Positions 42,339-52,419 of a stretch of DNA of 64,000 bases are shown one piece after another. The position numbers and the translations under genes are program-made. Below the pieces are notes generated by a model. The model did no database searches, was not told the DNA's origin, and saw nothing but the letters and a program-made list of their open reading frames with translations. Source of the DNA: Vibrio parahaemolyticus (lineage in GTDB: Bacteria > Pseudomonadota > Gammaproteobacteria > Enterobacterales > Vibrionaceae); NCBI RefSeq assembly GCF_900460535.1, contig NZ_UHIL01000001.1, positions 2,976,001 through 3,040,000 of the forward strand. The letters are read 5' to 3'. Positions within the stretch are counted from its first letter, which is position 1, and every line of letters begins with the position of its first letter.

Positions 42339-43616
42339 TTACTCTGCCATGTAGTTTTCTGGCATCTCGATACGAGCAACACCGGAATCTACTGCCGCTT
42401 GAGCTACCGCTTTTGCTACGCGAGGTAGCAGACGTGGATCCATTGGCTTAGGAATGATGTAGTCGCTGCCAAATTCTAGCTTCTCAACACCTGCAGCTTT
42501 TAGTACCGATTCAGGCACAGGCTCTTTTGCCAATGCACGAATTGCGTCAACTGCTGCCAGCTTCATGTCGTCATTGATTTCACTCGCACGTACATCTAAC
42601 GCACCACGGAAAATGAAAGGGAAACACAATACGTTGTTCACTTGGTTTGGATAATCACTGCGACCAGTACCCATAATTAAGTCATCACGCACTGCGTGTG
42701 CTAGCTCAGGTTTGATTTCAGGATCTGGGTTCGAACAAGCAAATACAACTGGCTTGTCAGCCATGAGTTTCAACGCTTCTGGTGGCAATAGATTTGGACC
42801 AGATACACCTAGGAATAGGTCTGCACCTTCGATCACATCTTCTAGTGTGCGCTTATCTGTATTGTTTGCGAACAGTTGCTTGTACTCATTCAGATCATCA
42901 CGACGAGTATGGATCACCCCTTTGCGATCCAGCATGTAGATCTTCTCGCGCATTGCGCCACACTTGATAAGCAGCTCCATACACGCAACGGCTGCAGCAC
43001 CAGCACCAAGACAAACAATAGTTGAATCTTCAAGCTTCTTACCCTGCAGCTCGATAGCATTGAGCATACCTGCAGCTGTCACGATAGCCGTACCATGTTG
43101 ATCATCGTGGAATACTGGTACGTCACAACGCTCAATCAAACGCTTTTCAATTTCAAAACAGTCTGGTGCTTTGATGTCTTCAAGGTTGATACCACCGAAA
43201 GTGTCAGCAATGTTCGCAACCGTATCAACGAACTCGTCGATCGTGCGATGCTTCACTTCAATATCAATTGAATCAAGGCCAGCAAAACGCTTAAACAGTA
43301 ACGCTTTACCTTCCATTACAGGCTTAGAGGCAAGTGGGCCAAGGTTACCTAGACCAAGAATAGCGGTACCGTTTGAAATAACCGCAACCATGTTGCCTTT
43401 CGCCGTGTACTTGTACACGTTGTCAGGGTTTTGTGCGATTTCACGTACAGGCTCAGCCACGCCAGGGCTGTATGCAAGAGCAAGGTCACCAGCAGTTTCT
43501 GCTGGTTTAGTTAATTCGACAGCGATTTTACCTGGGGTTGGGTAAGCATGGTAATCCAGAGCTTTTTGGCGATGTTCTTCTTCTGGGGTGGCTGCTTGGC
43601 GATTGTCTTCAGACAT
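42339..43616 (-). CDS. Malic enzyme, short form without phosphotransacetylase domain
   Basis: Oxidative decarboxylation of malate to pyruvate. The 425-aa protein has [34 protein letters not shown], the NAD(P) site [16 protein letters not shown] and [18 protein letters not shown]. coli MaeB is about 760 aa with a C-terminal phosphotransacetylase-like domain, absent here; the rest resembles MaeB. I use the ATG at 43616 ([15 protein letters not shown]), with 29 open but unconserved codons upstream. Coenzyme preference cannot be told by eye. Confidence 0.93.
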   Translation of the reverse strand: MSEDNRQAATPEEEHRQKALDYHAYPTPGKIAVELTKPAETAGDLALAYSPGVAEPVREIAQNPDNVYKYTAKGNMVAVISNGTAILGLGNLGPLASKPVMEGKALLFKRFAGLDSIDIEVKHRTIDEFVDTVANIADTFGGINLEDIKAPDCFEIEKRLIERCDVPVFHDDQHGTAIVTAAGMLNAIELQGKKLEDSTIVCLGAGAAAVACMELLIKCGAMREKIYMLDRKGVIHTRRDDLNEYKQLFANNTDKRTLEDVIEGADLFLGVSGPNLLPPEALKLMADKPVVFACSNPDPEIKPELAHAVRDDLIMGTGRSDYPNQVNNVLCFPFIFRGALDVRASEINDDMKLAAVDAIRALAKEPVPESVLKAAGVEKLEFGSDYIIPKPMDPRLLPRVAKAVAQAAVDSGVARIEMPENYMAE

Positions 43617-43751
43617 GGATCGTTTCTCTTTGTTATTTTTAGGTAAGGGGGGCATAAATTCTAAAGGATAGAAATCAATCTTCATAGGTAAGATTGCGAG
43701 CAATATCCTTAAAAAGCCGATAATAAAAGAGATTAGACCAGATAAATGTGT

Positions 43752-43787
43752 TAAGCACCTGATTTTCTGGTCAGGTGCTCTTTTTAT
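43752..43787. terminator. Hairpin between bfr and the malic enzyme gene
   Basis: Stem AGCACCTGA / TCAGGTGCT around TTTTCTGG. The T5 run is on the plus-strand side; on the minus strand, where bfr ends, the tail is poor. It is probably still the bfr terminator, with modest confidence. Confidence 0.6.
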
Positions 43788-43825
43788 GATATGAATTCTT
43801 TTTGAACAATGCGTCAGTATGTTCG

Positions 43826-44302
43826 TTACTCTTCATCGACATACTGAGCTTGAAGGTAGTTTTCAATGCCTGACATTTCAATCAAGCCAAGTTGGGTCTC
43901 AAGCCAGTCCACATGCTCTTCTTCATCTTCGAGAATATCTTGAAATAAATCACGCGAAACATAGTCGCGAATATCTTCGGCATAGGCAATCGCATCTTTT
44001 AGATCAGGAATGGCCGCCATCTCCAGTTTAAGGTCGCATTCGAGCATTTCCTTAGTATCTTCACCAATCATTAGCTTTCCAAGATCTTGAAGGTTCGGTA
44101 ATCCCTCCAAGAACAAGATCCGCTCGATAAGGTGGTCAGCATGCTTCATTTCATCAATCGACTCGTGGTATTCCTTATCGGCAAGGTGCTTTAACCCCCA
44201 GTCTTTATACATACGAGCATGAAGAAAATATTGATTGATAGCGATGAGCTCGTTACCGAGCACTTTATTGAGATGTTGGATGATGATTGGATCGCCTTTC
44301 AT
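43826..44302 (-). CDS. bfr: Bacterioferritin
   Basis: Heme-containing iron-storage protein that forms a 24-mer shell. The 158-aa four-helix protein begins [20 protein letters not shown]. The diiron ligands are in [31 protein letters not shown] and [10 protein letters not shown]; Met52 in DEMKHADH is the expected heme ligand. It is downstream of bfd, 92 bp apart on the same strand. Confidence 0.97.
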   Translation of the reverse strand: MKGDPIIIQHLNKVLGNELIAINQYFLHARMYKDWGLKHLADKEYHESIDEMKHADHLIERILFLEGLPNLQDLGKLMIGEDTKEMLECDLKLEMAAIPDLKDAIAYAEDIRDYVSRDLFQDILEDEEEHVDWLETQLGLIEMSGIENYLQAQYVDEE

Positions 44303-44394
44303 GACAAAGCCCTCCTATTTGGCTTCTATTAACTTTAGAAGCAAATGAGAAGGTGTCAAAGAGACCAAGTAATCCTCAAAAAGCAATGAGGTAG

Positions 44395-44583
44395 TTAACT
44401 GGCTTGTCTTAATTCTGTGTAATGTGTTTCTGCTAGGATTTCTTTCGCCTGCTTAATGCACTTACCACACTGGCTCCCTAAAGCAGTGCATCTCTTAATG
44501 CCTCGAATATCAGTTACACCTTCATCTATCGCCAACTTCCTAATTTTTTTGTCGGAGACGCCATGGCAAAGACAAACGTACAT
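44395..44583 (-). CDS. bfd: Bacterioferritin-associated ferredoxin Bfd
   Basis: [2Fe-2S] ferredoxin that reduces bacterioferritin iron so it can be mobilised. The 62-aa protein has the cluster cysteines C4 and C6 in MYVCLCHGVSDKKI and a CxxC in SQCGKCIKQAKEIL. It precedes bfr in the same direction. The upstream GGGAATGGTTCTTGTTACC (about 44628-44646) has a weak Fur-box resemblance. Confidence 0.95.
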   Translation of the reverse strand: MYVCLCHGVSDKKIRKLAIDEGVTDIRGIKRCTALGSQCGKCIKQAKEILAETHYTELRQAS

Positions 44584-44826
44584 ATAAAAACCTTTCTAAT
44601 AAAAACCGAAGACAAGAATATAAACGGGAATGGTTCTTGTTACCACTCGTATTGAGGGCGTATTGAGAACATTTCGTTATATAGGTTTTTGTTGGGAAAG
44701 AGAGGATCAATCACTTATGAGGGAACTACGAATCAGAAAAAACATACTTCAAGTAAGAGGTTGTTTTTTAAAAACAAGAAGGGAGCACCTTCAGTTTGTG
44801 CTTATAACTAAATAAAAAACAAATAC
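44584..44826. other. Intergenic region between tuf and bfd
   Basis: Together with the tuf tail this gap is about 330 bp. I see the bfd promoter region with a possible weak Fur box near 44628 and a terminator for tuf. A 61-codon plus-strand frame inside is not supported by any ribosome-binding site or conserved features. Confidence 0.4.
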
Positions 44827-44855
44827 GAAAAAGGGAAGCCGAAGCCTCCCTTTTC
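44827..44855 (-). terminator. Terminator of the str operon (after tuf)
   Basis: Stem AAAGGGA(A)GC / GC(C)TCCCTTT with a CGAA loop, with T-rich sequence on the minus-strand side. It lies about 60 bp past the tuf stop. Confidence 0.8.
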
Positions 44856-44913
44856 TTGATGCGCTTTCTTCAAAAAGAAGAAGAGTGCAAGATTTCGTTT
44901 AATTCGTTAAGAA

Positions 44914-46098
44914 TTATTCGAAGATCTTAGCAACAACACCAGCACCTACTGTACGGCCACCTTCACGGATAGCGAAACGTAGACCTTCGTCCATTGCGAT
45001 TGGTGCGATTAGCTCAACAACCATTTGGATGTTGTCGCCTGGCATTACCATTTCTACGCCTTCTGGTAGAGAGATATCGCCAGTTACGTCAGTTGTACGG
45101 AAGTAGAACTGTGGACGGTAACCTTTGAAGAAAGGAGTGTGACGACCGCCTTCTTCTTTAGATAGTACGTATACTTCTGATTCGAACTTAGTGTGTGGAG
45201 TGATTGAACCAGGCTTAGCTAGTACTTGACCACGTTCAACTTCGTCACGCTTAGTACCACGTAGAAGTGCACCAACGTTCTCACCTGCACGGCCTTCGTC
45301 TAGAAGCTTACGGAACATCTCTACACCAGTACATGTTGTAGTAGTTGTATCCTTGATACCTACGATAGCAACTTCGTCACCAACTGTTAGGATACCACGC
45401 TCGATACGGCCAGTTACTACTGTACCACGACCTTGGATTGAGAATACGTCTTCGATAGGCATTAGGAATGGCTGATCTACCGCACGCTCTGGCTCAGGGA
45501 TGTAAGTATCTAGAGCTTCAGCTAGTTCAACGATTTTCGCTTCCCACTGCTCTTCGCCGTTTAGTGCGCCTAGTGCAGAACCTTGGATAACTGGTAGGTC
45601 ATCACCTGGGAAATCGTATTCAGATAGAAGTTCACGAACTTCCATTTCTACTAGTTCTAGTAGCTCTTCATCGTCAACCATGTCACATTTGTTCATGAAT
45701 ACGATGATGTATGGGATACCAACCTGACGGCCTAGTAGGATGTGCTCACGAGTTTGTGGCATTGGGCCATCTGTCGCAGCAACAACTAGGATACCACCGT
45801 CCATCTGTGCAGCACCAGTGATCATGTTTTTAACGTAGTCAGCGTGTCCTGGACAGTCAACGTGTGCGTAGTGACGGCTTGGAGTGTCGTACTCTACGTG
45901 AGAAGTTGCGATTGTGATACCGCGCTCACGCTCTTCTGGAGCGTTATCGATAGATGCGAAGTCTTTCGCTTCACCGCCGTACACTTTAGCTAGAGTAGTA
46001 CAGATAGCAGCAGTTAGAGTTGTTTTACCGTGGTCAACGTGGCCGATAGTACCAACGTTAACGTGCGGTTTCGTACGTTCAAATTTTTCTTTAGACAC
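44914..46098 (-). CDS. tuf: Elongation factor Tu
   Basis: GTPase that delivers aminoacyl-tRNA to the ribosome. The 394-aa protein has P-loop [14 protein letters not shown], the switch and [15 protein letters not shown], and the guanine-specific NKCD. It is the last gene of rpsL-rpsG-fusA-tuf, 153 bp after fusA with a hairpin in the gap. Codon use is strongly biased, as expected for high expression. Confidence 0.98.
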   Translation of the reverse strand: MSKEKFERTKPHVNVGTIGHVDHGKTTLTAAICTTLAKVYGGEAKDFASIDNAPEERERGITIATSHVEYDTPSRHYAHVDCPGHADYVKNMITGAAQMDGGILVVAATDGPMPQTREHILLGRQVGIPYIIVFMNKCDMVDDEELLELVEMEVRELLSEYDFPGDDLPVIQGSALGALNGEEQWEAKIVELAEALDTYIPEPERAVDQPFLMPIEDVFSIQGRGTVVTGRIERGILTVGDEVAIVGIKDTTTTTCTGVEMFRKLLDEGRAGENVGALLRGTKRDEVERGQVLAKPGSITPHTKFESEVYVLSKEEGGRHTPFFKGYRPQFYFRTTDVTGDISLPEGVEMVMPGDNIQMVVELIAPIAMDEGLRFAIREGGRTVGAGVVAKIFE

Positions 46099-46216
46099 GA
46101 TCGTGTTCCTTCCTAGTTATGATTCGCCGTGATCATTATTGATCTACGACGCGCCAGAAATTGTTATTTTATGCGCCAACGCCCGTTAGCGCAATATTTG
46201 GACGGCTTGATCTCGC

Positions 46217-46237
46217 AAAAAGTCGTAAACTTTTTGT
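46217..46237 (-). repeat. Hairpin between fusA and tuf
   Basis: CAAAAAGT and ACTTTTTG pair perfectly around CGTAA, 14-34 bp beyond the fusA stop on the minus strand. It is AT-rich and not a canonical terminator; it may mark mRNA processing or partial termination within the str operon. Confidence 0.5.
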
Positions 46238-46251
46238 AGTTCAATCGTCAA

Positions 46252-48351
46252 TTAGTAACCACGCTCTGCAATAATTTTATCTGCGAAGTTTTTCGGCACT
46301 TCAGCGTACTCGTTAAACTCCATAGAGTAAGACGCACGGCCTTGAGTTGCAGAACGTAGGTCAGTTGCGTAACCAAACATCTCAGATAGTGGAACTTGAG
46401 CACGGATGATCTTAAGACCAGCCACACCTTCATCCATACCTTCGATCATACCGCGACGACGGTTTAGGTCACCAACAACGTCACCCATCCAATCTTCCGG
46501 AGTGGTTACTTCGACATTCATCATTGGTTCTAGAATCACAGGTTGTGCTTCTAGTGCACCTTTCTTGAATGCCATCGAGCCAGCGATCTTAAACGCCATC
46601 TCGCTTGAGTCTACATCGTGGTAAGAGCCATCAAATAGTGTAGCTTTAATATCTAGGACAGGGTAACCCGCTAGAACACCACTATTCATTTGCTCTTCGA
46701 TACCTTTCGCTACCGAACTAATGTATTCCTTAGGAATCACACCGCCCACGATTTCGTCTACGAATACGAAACCTTCACCAGGTTCTGAAGGCTCAAGTTT
46801 GACCCATACGTGACCGTATTGACCGCGACCGCCAGATTGACGAACGAACTTGCCTTCCACTTCCGCTTTACCACGAATGGTTTCACGGTAAGCAACCTGA
46901 GGTTTACCAACGTTACAATCAACGCTGAATTCACGCTTCATACGATCAACGATGATATCTAGGTGAAGTTCACCCATACCAGAGATCAGAGTCTGACCTG
47001 TTTCGTCGTCCGTTTCTACGCGGAATGATGGATCTTCCGCAGCCAGTTTACCTAGCGCGATACCCATTTTCTCTTGGTCTGCTTTAGAACGAGGTTCTAC
47101 AGCGATCTGAATAACTGGTTCAGGGAATTCCATGCGCTCCAGAATCACTTTGTGGTTCTGGTCACACAGTGTGTCACCTGTCGTTACATCTTTCAGACCG
47201 ATAGCAGCAGCAATATCACCAGCGCGAACTTCTTTGATTTCTTCACGCTTGTTTGCATGCATCTGAACGATACGACCAAAACGCTCTTTCTTCTCTTTTA
47301 CAGAGTTGTAAACCGCGTCACCTGAGTTAACAACACCAGAATAAACACGCATGAAAGTAAGCGTACCCACGAATGGGTCTGTCGCGATCTTGAACGCCAG
47401 TGCTGAGAACGGTTCATTGTCGTCTGCGTGACGTTCAATTTCGTTATCTTTCTCGTCAACACCTTTAATTGCAGGTACGTCAGATGGCGATGGCAAAAAT
47501 TCGATTACTGCATCCAGTACCGCTTGAACACCTTTGTTTTTGAACGCACTACCACAAGTAGCCAGTACGATTTCGTTGTTTAGTGTGCGAGTACGTAGAG
47601 CTTGTTTGATCTCAGCTTCGGTCAATTCACCTTCTTCAAGGTACTTGTCCATCAGCTCTTCACTTGCTTCTGCTGCAGACTCAATCATGTGATTGCGCCA
47701 CTCTTCAGCAAGCTCGATCATGTCTGCTGGAATGTCTTCGTAAGTGAACGACATGCCTTGATCGGCATCATTCCAGTTGATCATCTTCATCTTGATAAGG
47801 TCGATAACACCACGGAAGTCCTCTTCAGCACCAACGTTTAGTTGGATTGGAACAGGGTTCGCACCAAGACGGTTTTTAATTTGATCCACAACGCGTAGGA
47901 AGTCTGCACCTGCACGGTCCATCTTGTTTACAAATACCATACGAGGAACGTGGTATTTGTCAGCTTGACGCCATACTGTTTCAGACTGAGGTTCAACACC
48001 AGACGAGCCACAGAACACAACCACTGCACCATCAAGTACACGAAGAGAACGCTCTACTTCGATCGTAAAGTCAACGTGTCCTGGAGTATCAATGATGTTT
48101 ACGCGATGCTCAGGGAACTGTGCTTCCATACCACGCCAGAAAGTAGTCGTCGCAGCTGAAGTGATAGTGATACCACGTTCCTGCTCCTGCTCCATCCAGT
48201 CCATGGTTGCTGCACCATCGTGAACTTCACCGATTTTATGAGACAGACCAGTGTAGAACAGAATACGTTCAGTAGTGGTTGTTTTACCTGCATCTACGTG
48301 AGCACAGATACCGATATTACGGTAGTGCTCAATAGGAGTTTTGCGAGCCAC
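46252..48351 (-). CDS. fusA: Elongation factor G
   Basis: GTPase that drives ribosomal translocation. The 699-aa protein has P-loop [34 protein letters not shown] and NKMDR, followed by domains II-V; the C-terminal [15 protein letters not shown] is typical. It lies 138 bp after rpsG, in a gap full of inverted repeats. Confidence 0.98.
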   Translation of the reverse strand: MARKTPIEHYRNIGICAHVDAGKTTTTERILFYTGLSHKIGEVHDGAATMDWMEQEQERGITITSAATTTFWRGMEAQFPEHRVNIIDTPGHVDFTIEVERSLRVLDGAVVVFCGSSGVEPQSETVWRQADKYHVPRMVFVNKMDRAGADFLRVVDQIKNRLGANPVPIQLNVGAEEDFRGVIDLIKMKMINWNDADQGMSFTYEDIPADMIELAEEWRNHMIESAAEASEELMDKYLEEGELTEAEIKQALRTRTLNNEIVLATCGSAFKNKGVQAVLDAVIEFLPSPSDVPAIKGVDEKDNEIERHADDNEPFSALAFKIATDPFVGTLTFMRVYSGVVNSGDAVYNSVKEKKERFGRIVQMHANKREEIKEVRAGDIAAAIGLKDVTTGDTLCDQNHKVILERMEFPEPVIQIAVEPRSKADQEKMGIALGKLAAEDPSFRVETDDETGQTLISGMGELHLDIIVDRMKREFSVDCNVGKPQVAYRETIRGKAEVEGKFVRQSGGRGQYGHVWVKLEPSEPGEGFVFVDEIVGGVIPKEYISSVAKGIEEQMNSGVLAGYPVLDIKATLFDGSYHDVDSSEMAFKIAGSMAFKKGALEAQPVILEPMMNVEVTTPEDWMGDVVGDLNRRRGMIEGMDEGVAGLKIIRAQVPLSEMFGYATDLRSATQGRASYSMEFNEYAEVPKNFADKIIAERGY

Positions 48352-48375
48352 GATTGAATCCTCTTAACTTAGAGA

Positions 48376-48480
48376 TAGGGACTATTGCTATAGCTAAAAA
48401 ATGCTATCCCCTAGATATAGCAATAGTTCCTAGCATAGGCATAGGAACTAAAGAAGTGCTGCAAGGAACCTTGCAGCACT
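48376..48480 (-). promoter_or_regulatory. Cluster of overlapping hairpins between rpsG and fusA
   Basis: Four stems are visible. A: AGTGCTGCAAGG / CCTTGCAGCACT (48455-48480), perfect 12 bp. B: AGTTCCTA / TAGGAACT (48425-48449), perfect 8 bp. C: 17-bp arms 48376-48392 and 48416-48432 with one mismatch. D: GCTAT/ATAGC (48403-48421) followed on the minus strand by U6. B and C share 48425-48432, and D lies within C, so they are mutually exclusive, an attenuator-like layout. No function is proven. Confidence 0.6.
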
Positions 48481-48489
48481 GAAAAGGTA

Positions 48490-48960
48490 TTACCAACGGT
48501 AATGTGCAAACGCTTTGTTCGCTTCTGCCATACGGTGAACGTCTTCACGTTTCTTAACAGCAGTACCTTTGTTCTCAGACGCGTCTAGCATTTCAGCAGC
48601 TAGGCGTTGAGCCATAGATTTTTCACCACGCTTACGCGCAGCTTCAACCAACCAACGCATAGCAAGTGCGTTACGGCGAACCGGACGTACTTCTACAGGA
48701 ACTTGGTAAGTTGAACCACCAACACGGCGAGATTTAACCTCTACCGCTGGGCGAACGTTTTCAAGAGCTTCTTCAAAAATAGCTAAGTGGTCTTTACCAG
48801 ACTTTTCAGCCATAGAATCTAGTGCAGTGTAAACGATTTTCTCTGCAGTAGATTTTTTACCGTCAACCATTAGGATGTTAACGAATTTTGCCAGCAATTC
48901 AGATTTGAATTTTGGATCTGGAAGGATCTTACGCTGACCAATGACGCGACGACGTGGCAT
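48490..48960 (-). CDS. rpsG: 30S ribosomal protein S7
   Basis: Primary 16S rRNA-binding protein of the 30S head and, in E. coli, translational repressor of the str operon. The 156-aa protein starts [18 protein letters not shown] and contains [19 protein letters not shown] and [16 protein letters not shown]. It lies 101 bp after rpsL; this gap is where S7 binds in E. coli. Confidence 0.98.
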   Translation of the reverse strand: MPRRRVIGQRKILPDPKFKSELLAKFVNILMVDGKKSTAEKIVYTALDSMAEKSGKDHLAIFEEALENVRPAVEVKSRRVGGSTYQVPVEVRPVRRNALAMRWLVEAARKRGEKSMAQRLAAEMLDASENKGTAVKKREDVHRMAEANKAFAHYRW

Positions 48961-49061
48961 GGATTTATCTCCGTTGTCTTCTTCAGGTTTTATCCAAAAC
49001 TTTTCAGTTTTTTCAAAAAATTAAAAATAATTTAGTGTTTGGCCTTACTTAACGGAATCCA

Positions 49062-49439
<378 letters not shown>

Positions 49440-49515
49440 CTAGCTCCTGATTTACTTGAAAGTAAGCTTTGTGAAAAATCTATCCCTAGCTACCATTGGC
49501 AGTTAGGGACGCAAA

Positions 49516-49544
49516 ATTCTATGCAGCAGTGAGAGGTGTGTCAA
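49516..49544 (-). promoter_or_regulatory. Sigma-70 promoter of the str operon
   Basis: Minus strand: -35 TTGACA (49544-49539), a 17-nt spacer and -10 TAGAAT (49521-49516). This is a near-perfect promoter about 80 bp before rpsL, between tusB and rpsL. Confidence 0.9.
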
Positions 49545-49614
49545 GAAATATACGGATCTTTTTTGTTCAATTAGAGCAATTCATCCGTAAAGCTTTATCG
49601 ACAGGAAAGGTGTA

Positions 49615-49890
49615 TTAATCCCAGGTGAGAGATTTATCGTGTTTTGCCGTCAATTCGACAAAGCCAACGTAGTCTACGACAGTCACTGATGGACTGATAC
49701 GATTTGCCATTCCACGCGCTTGAATATCGCTTTTTAATGCGAACACAGCGGCGTGTTTTATTTGGCTAAACGCCTTGTGCTGTGGATTTGCGGCGTAGAC
49801 GGCATCTTCAATCAGCAAGGCAGCATCTTGTTCGCTATACAATGCGAATGCATCTTCTAAGGCTGAAACGGTTTTGATGATGTGTAACAT
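49615..49890 (-). CDS. tusB: tRNA 2-thiouridine synthesis sulfur relay protein TusB
   Basis: Subunit of the TusBCD complex that passes sulfur from TusA to TusE for 2-thiolation of the wobble uridine. The 91-aa DsrH-like protein begins MLHIIKTVSALEDAFALY and ends with VVDYVGFVELTAKHDKSLTWD. Last of tusD-C-B, 7 bp after tusC. Confidence 0.92.
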   Translation of the reverse strand: MLHIIKTVSALEDAFALYSEQDAALLIEDAVYAANPQHKAFSQIKHAAVFALKSDIQARGMANRISPSVTVVDYVGFVELTAKHDKSLTWD

Positions 49891-49897
49891 AGCGTCC

Positions 49898-50254
49898 TCA
49901 GAATGACAGTAACTTGCCAGCTTGCTGCAGTTTTTCTTTTACTTGCTCAAGGCTGAGTGCTTGAGCATCTATAACGAGATCGGCTTGAGCCAATCCTCTC
50001 TGCGCTAACGATTCTGAACACACAAACACCTGTTCGATGTCGTATAGATCGAATAACTTGAGCATCGGCGCGTAATCTTTGCTTAAGATACCACTAGGTT
50101 CTTGCCCTAATAGAAGTTGATACACGCCATCTCCGATAAAGATCACGGTGATATCTTCGCAATACGCGGAAGCCGCTAAAAGCGCATCAACGCCTTCGCG
50201 ACCAGCTGCGCTGCCATGCGGTGCGCTTCGAAATAGATAAGTTAACTGACTCAA
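49898..50254 (-). CDS. tusC: tRNA 2-thiouridine synthesis sulfur relay protein TusC
   Basis: DsrF-like subunit of TusBCD. The 118-aa protein has the N-terminus [20 protein letters not shown] and the segment [21 protein letters not shown], typical of TusC. Its start overlaps the tusD stop by 4 bp (ATGA), suggesting translational coupling. Confidence 0.93.
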   Translation of the reverse strand: MSQLTYLFRSAPHGSAAGREGVDALLAASAYCEDITVIFIGDGVYQLLLGQEPSGILSKDYAPMLKLFDLYDIEQVFVCSESLAQRGLAQADLVIDAQALSLEQVKEKLQQAGKLLSF

Positions 50255-50646
50255 AACTGTACCACTCTGTCTTGGGTTAACATCGCTTCGGCTAGACTGC
50301 CCAAACCCGCTTGTACAAAATCTTCTGCAAGATTGTTTTGTGTTAAACCATGTTGAGTGGCTTCATCCTCACTAATGATACCACGACGCAGCGCTGCAGC
50401 GACACACGTTTCCAAACGCACATCATGTTCTTTAGCGAGACCTTGCCATGCTTTAGTCAAATCAAACTCATCATTAGCTGGCACACTTAACGCAGTACCG
50501 TTGGTCACACCATCTTGATAAAAGAACACACTCACCAGAGTATGCCCTTGTTCAATGACTGCTTGTGCGAATTGGTATGCGCTGCGTGCCGATTGGCTGC
50601 CGTAAACAGAGCCATTTACCACCAGCGTGTAAGTTAATCCACCCAC
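50251..50646 (-). CDS. tusD: tRNA 2-thiouridine synthesis sulfur relay protein TusD
   Basis: DsrE-like, sulfur-carrying subunit of TusBCD. The 131-aa product has [29 protein letters not shown] and the active-site cysteine in [13 protein letters not shown] (~79). The start is GTG at 50646, two bases after the preceding gene's stop. It overlaps tusC by 4 bp. Confidence 0.94.
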   Translation of the reverse strand: MGGLTYTLVVNGSVYGSQSARSAYQFAQAVIEQGHTLVSVFFYQDGVTNGTALSVPANDEFDLTKAWQGLAKEHDVRLETCVAAALRRGIISEDEATQHGLTQNNLAEDFVQAGLGSLAEAMLTQDRVVQF

Positions 50647-50648
50647 GC

Positions 50649-51365
50649 TTATTCGTCCTCGGTTTTACGTTGACGAATGTATAAGTACACGGTGTGTTTT
50701 GAAATGTTAAGACGATCGGCAACACGGTTGATGGCGTCTTTGATGTCGAAGATGCCTTTGTCGTACAACTCCATCACGATCTGACGATTCTTAGTGTTGT
50801 TCGATACCGATTTATCCGCATTGATTTCTTCAATCGTGCGTTCAACGGTTTGGTCCACCAGCTCTTCTACGTCACTCGCGAAGTTCACCGAAGAAGCGGC
50901 TTCTTTCGCTTCTTGCGTTGGCATGAAAGATTGCAACACTTGCGAAAATGGCGCATCAAGGTTGACGTTGATACACAGCAAACCAATTACGCGATTTTCA
51001 CCGTTGCGGATCGCAACAGTGATTGACTTCATTAGTACGCCGCCTTTGGCACGTGTGAAGTAAGAACGTGAGAAATTACGCTCAGAGCCTTCAATGTCTT
51101 TCAGCATTTTTAGCGCTAAGTCAGTAATAGGCGAACCTACTTGGCGGCCGGTGTTTTCGCCATTGGCGATTTTGATTGCAGAGGTATTTAAGTCTTCCAG
51201 AGAGTGAAGAACGATTTCACAAAACGGACCGATCAGGCTCGCGATACCGTCCACGACCGCTTCGTAAGATCTCAAGATGATTTTGTCGTGCTCAGTAAAT
51301 GGCATCACGTTAACCGATTCCATTTCGAGCAACATCTCCGCATTTATTGTTTCTGTAGTTGTCAT
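50649..51365 (-). CDS. YheO-like transcriptional regulator (PAS-like plus HTH)
   Basis: A 238-aa predicted DNA-binding protein with an N-terminal YheO/PAS-like domain (about 28-140, containing [20 protein letters not shown] and [15 protein letters not shown]). A C-terminal helix-turn-helix (about 190-235) has [20 protein letters not shown]. It is 2 bp upstream of tusD, the same order as E. coli yheO-tusDCB. Its ligand and targets are unknown; the position suggests a link to tRNA thiolation or sulfur. Confidence 0.85.
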   Translation of the reverse strand: MTTTETINAEMLLEMESVNVMPFTEHDKIILRSYEAVVDGIASLIGPFCEIVLHSLEDLNTSAIKIANGENTGRQVGSPITDLALKMLKDIEGSERNFSRSYFTRAKGGVLMKSITVAIRNGENRVIGLLCINVNLDAPFSQVLQSFMPTQEAKEAASSVNFASDVEELVDQTVERTIEEINADKSVSNNTKNRQIVMELYDKGIFDIKDAINRVADRLNISKHTVYLYIRQRKTEDE

Positions 51366-51455
51366 AAGCCTTCGAGCGAAAAATCAACAAATTGGTGTAA
51401 GTTTATCAGAAAATTTGAAACGCAACCTAGCAAACTCACCAACTAGTGACCTAGA

Positions 51456-51486
51456 ACAAAAAAGGCCCGTTAAACGGACCTTTTTC
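51456..51486 (-). terminator. Terminator of fkpA
   Basis: Stem AAAAAGG(C)CCGTT / AACGG(A)CCTTTTT (one internal mismatch) with a short loop. A T-rich run follows on the minus strand, about 25 bp after the fkpA stop. Confidence 0.8.
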
Positions 51487-51508
51487 AATAACTTAGCTCA
51501 GCTCGTTC

Positions 51509-52291
51509 TTATTGCTCAGCTTTGTCATTCTCAACTTTTAGTAGCTCAACTTCAAATACAAGTGTTGAGTTTGCTGGAATGCTTGGTGTGTCTTGGTCAC
51601 CGTATGCAAGCTCTGGCGGGATAACAAATTTGAATTTAGAACCCACAGGCATTAGCTGAACACCTTCTGTCCAACCTGGGATAACGCGGTTTAGAGGGAA
51701 CGTTGCTGGCTCACCACGATCGTAAGAGCTGTCGAACTGAGTACCGTCAATCAACGTACCTTTGTAGTGTACTTGTACAGTGTCAGTGTCTTTTGGCTTC
51801 TCGCCTTCAGCAGGTGTGATTACTTGGTATAGAAGACCGGTGTCTGTTTTCACTACGCCTTCTTGCTTTTCGAATTCCGCACGGAAATCATCGCCAGCTT
51901 TTTTCGCTGCCGCTGCTTTTTCTGCTGCTTGTGCTTGCATCTTCTCAGCAACACGCTTGTCTAGAGACTCTAGAGCAGCACGTGTTTCTTCTTCGTTTAG
52001 CTCTGCGTTGCCTTTAAAGACATCTTCGATACCTTTAAGAACAAGGTCTTTGTTTAGGTTGATACCGATTTCGCTTGGTTTTTCGATGCTAGTGCTTAGG
52101 TAGTTAGCAAATGAAACACCGATTGCGTATGCCGCTTTGTCGTCGTCGGTTTTAAAGTGAACCGCTTTACCTGTTTCTGCTTGAACTTGTTCTGCTTGAG
52201 GTGCTGCTTCTGGTTTTGTTTCTTCTTTCTGACAACCTACCGCTAGCATTACTGTTGCAGCAAGTAGCGACACTTTTAAAACTGATTTCAT
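51509..52291 (-). CDS. fkpA: FKBP-type peptidyl-prolyl isomerase FkpA, predicted lipoprotein
   Basis: Periplasmic prolyl isomerase and chaperone. The 260-aa protein has a signal with lipobox LAVGC (Cys at ~20), so it is probably membrane-anchored, unlike E. coli FkpA. An N-terminal dimerisation domain (~35-145, helical, rich in Ala, Glu and Lys) precedes the FKBP domain, which has VQVHYKGTLIDGTQFDSS, GWTEGVQLMPVGSKFKF and IPANSTLVFEVELL. I use the ATG at 52291. Divergent from the WD40 lipoprotein gene. Confidence 0.94.
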   Translation of the reverse strand: MKSVLKVSLLAATVMLAVGCQKEETKPEAAPQAEQVQAETGKAVHFKTDDDKAAYAIGVSFANYLSTSIEKPSEIGINLNKDLVLKGIEDVFKGNAELNEEETRAALESLDKRVAEKMQAQAAEKAAAAKKAGDDFRAEFEKQEGVVKTDTGLLYQVITPAEGEKPKDTDTVQVHYKGTLIDGTQFDSSYDRGEPATFPLNRVIPGWTEGVQLMPVGSKFKFVIPPELAYGDQDTPSIPANSTLVFEVELLKVENDKAEQ

Positions 52292-52305
52292 TAAATTCTC
52301 CCAAT

Positions 52306-52320
52306 AATGGCTTCGCCATT
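52306..52320 (-). repeat. Small hairpin in the fkpA leader
   Basis: AATGGC-TTC-GCCATT, a perfect 6-bp stem, ends 14 bp before the fkpA start and adjoins the GGGAGAAT ribosome-binding site. It could affect translation initiation; this is inference only. Confidence 0.4.
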
Positions 52321-52419
52321 GGTTATTGTGCACAAATCTTATATGAGACTGGTGAAGACAATCGTTATACCAATATACTAGCTATATGTCTTAAGACACA
52401 AACCGGATTATTAGATGTG

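Noticed and set aside
44630..44815. A 61-codon plus-strand frame between tuf and bfd
   Set aside because: No ribosome-binding site, no conserved motif, composition like intergenic DNA.
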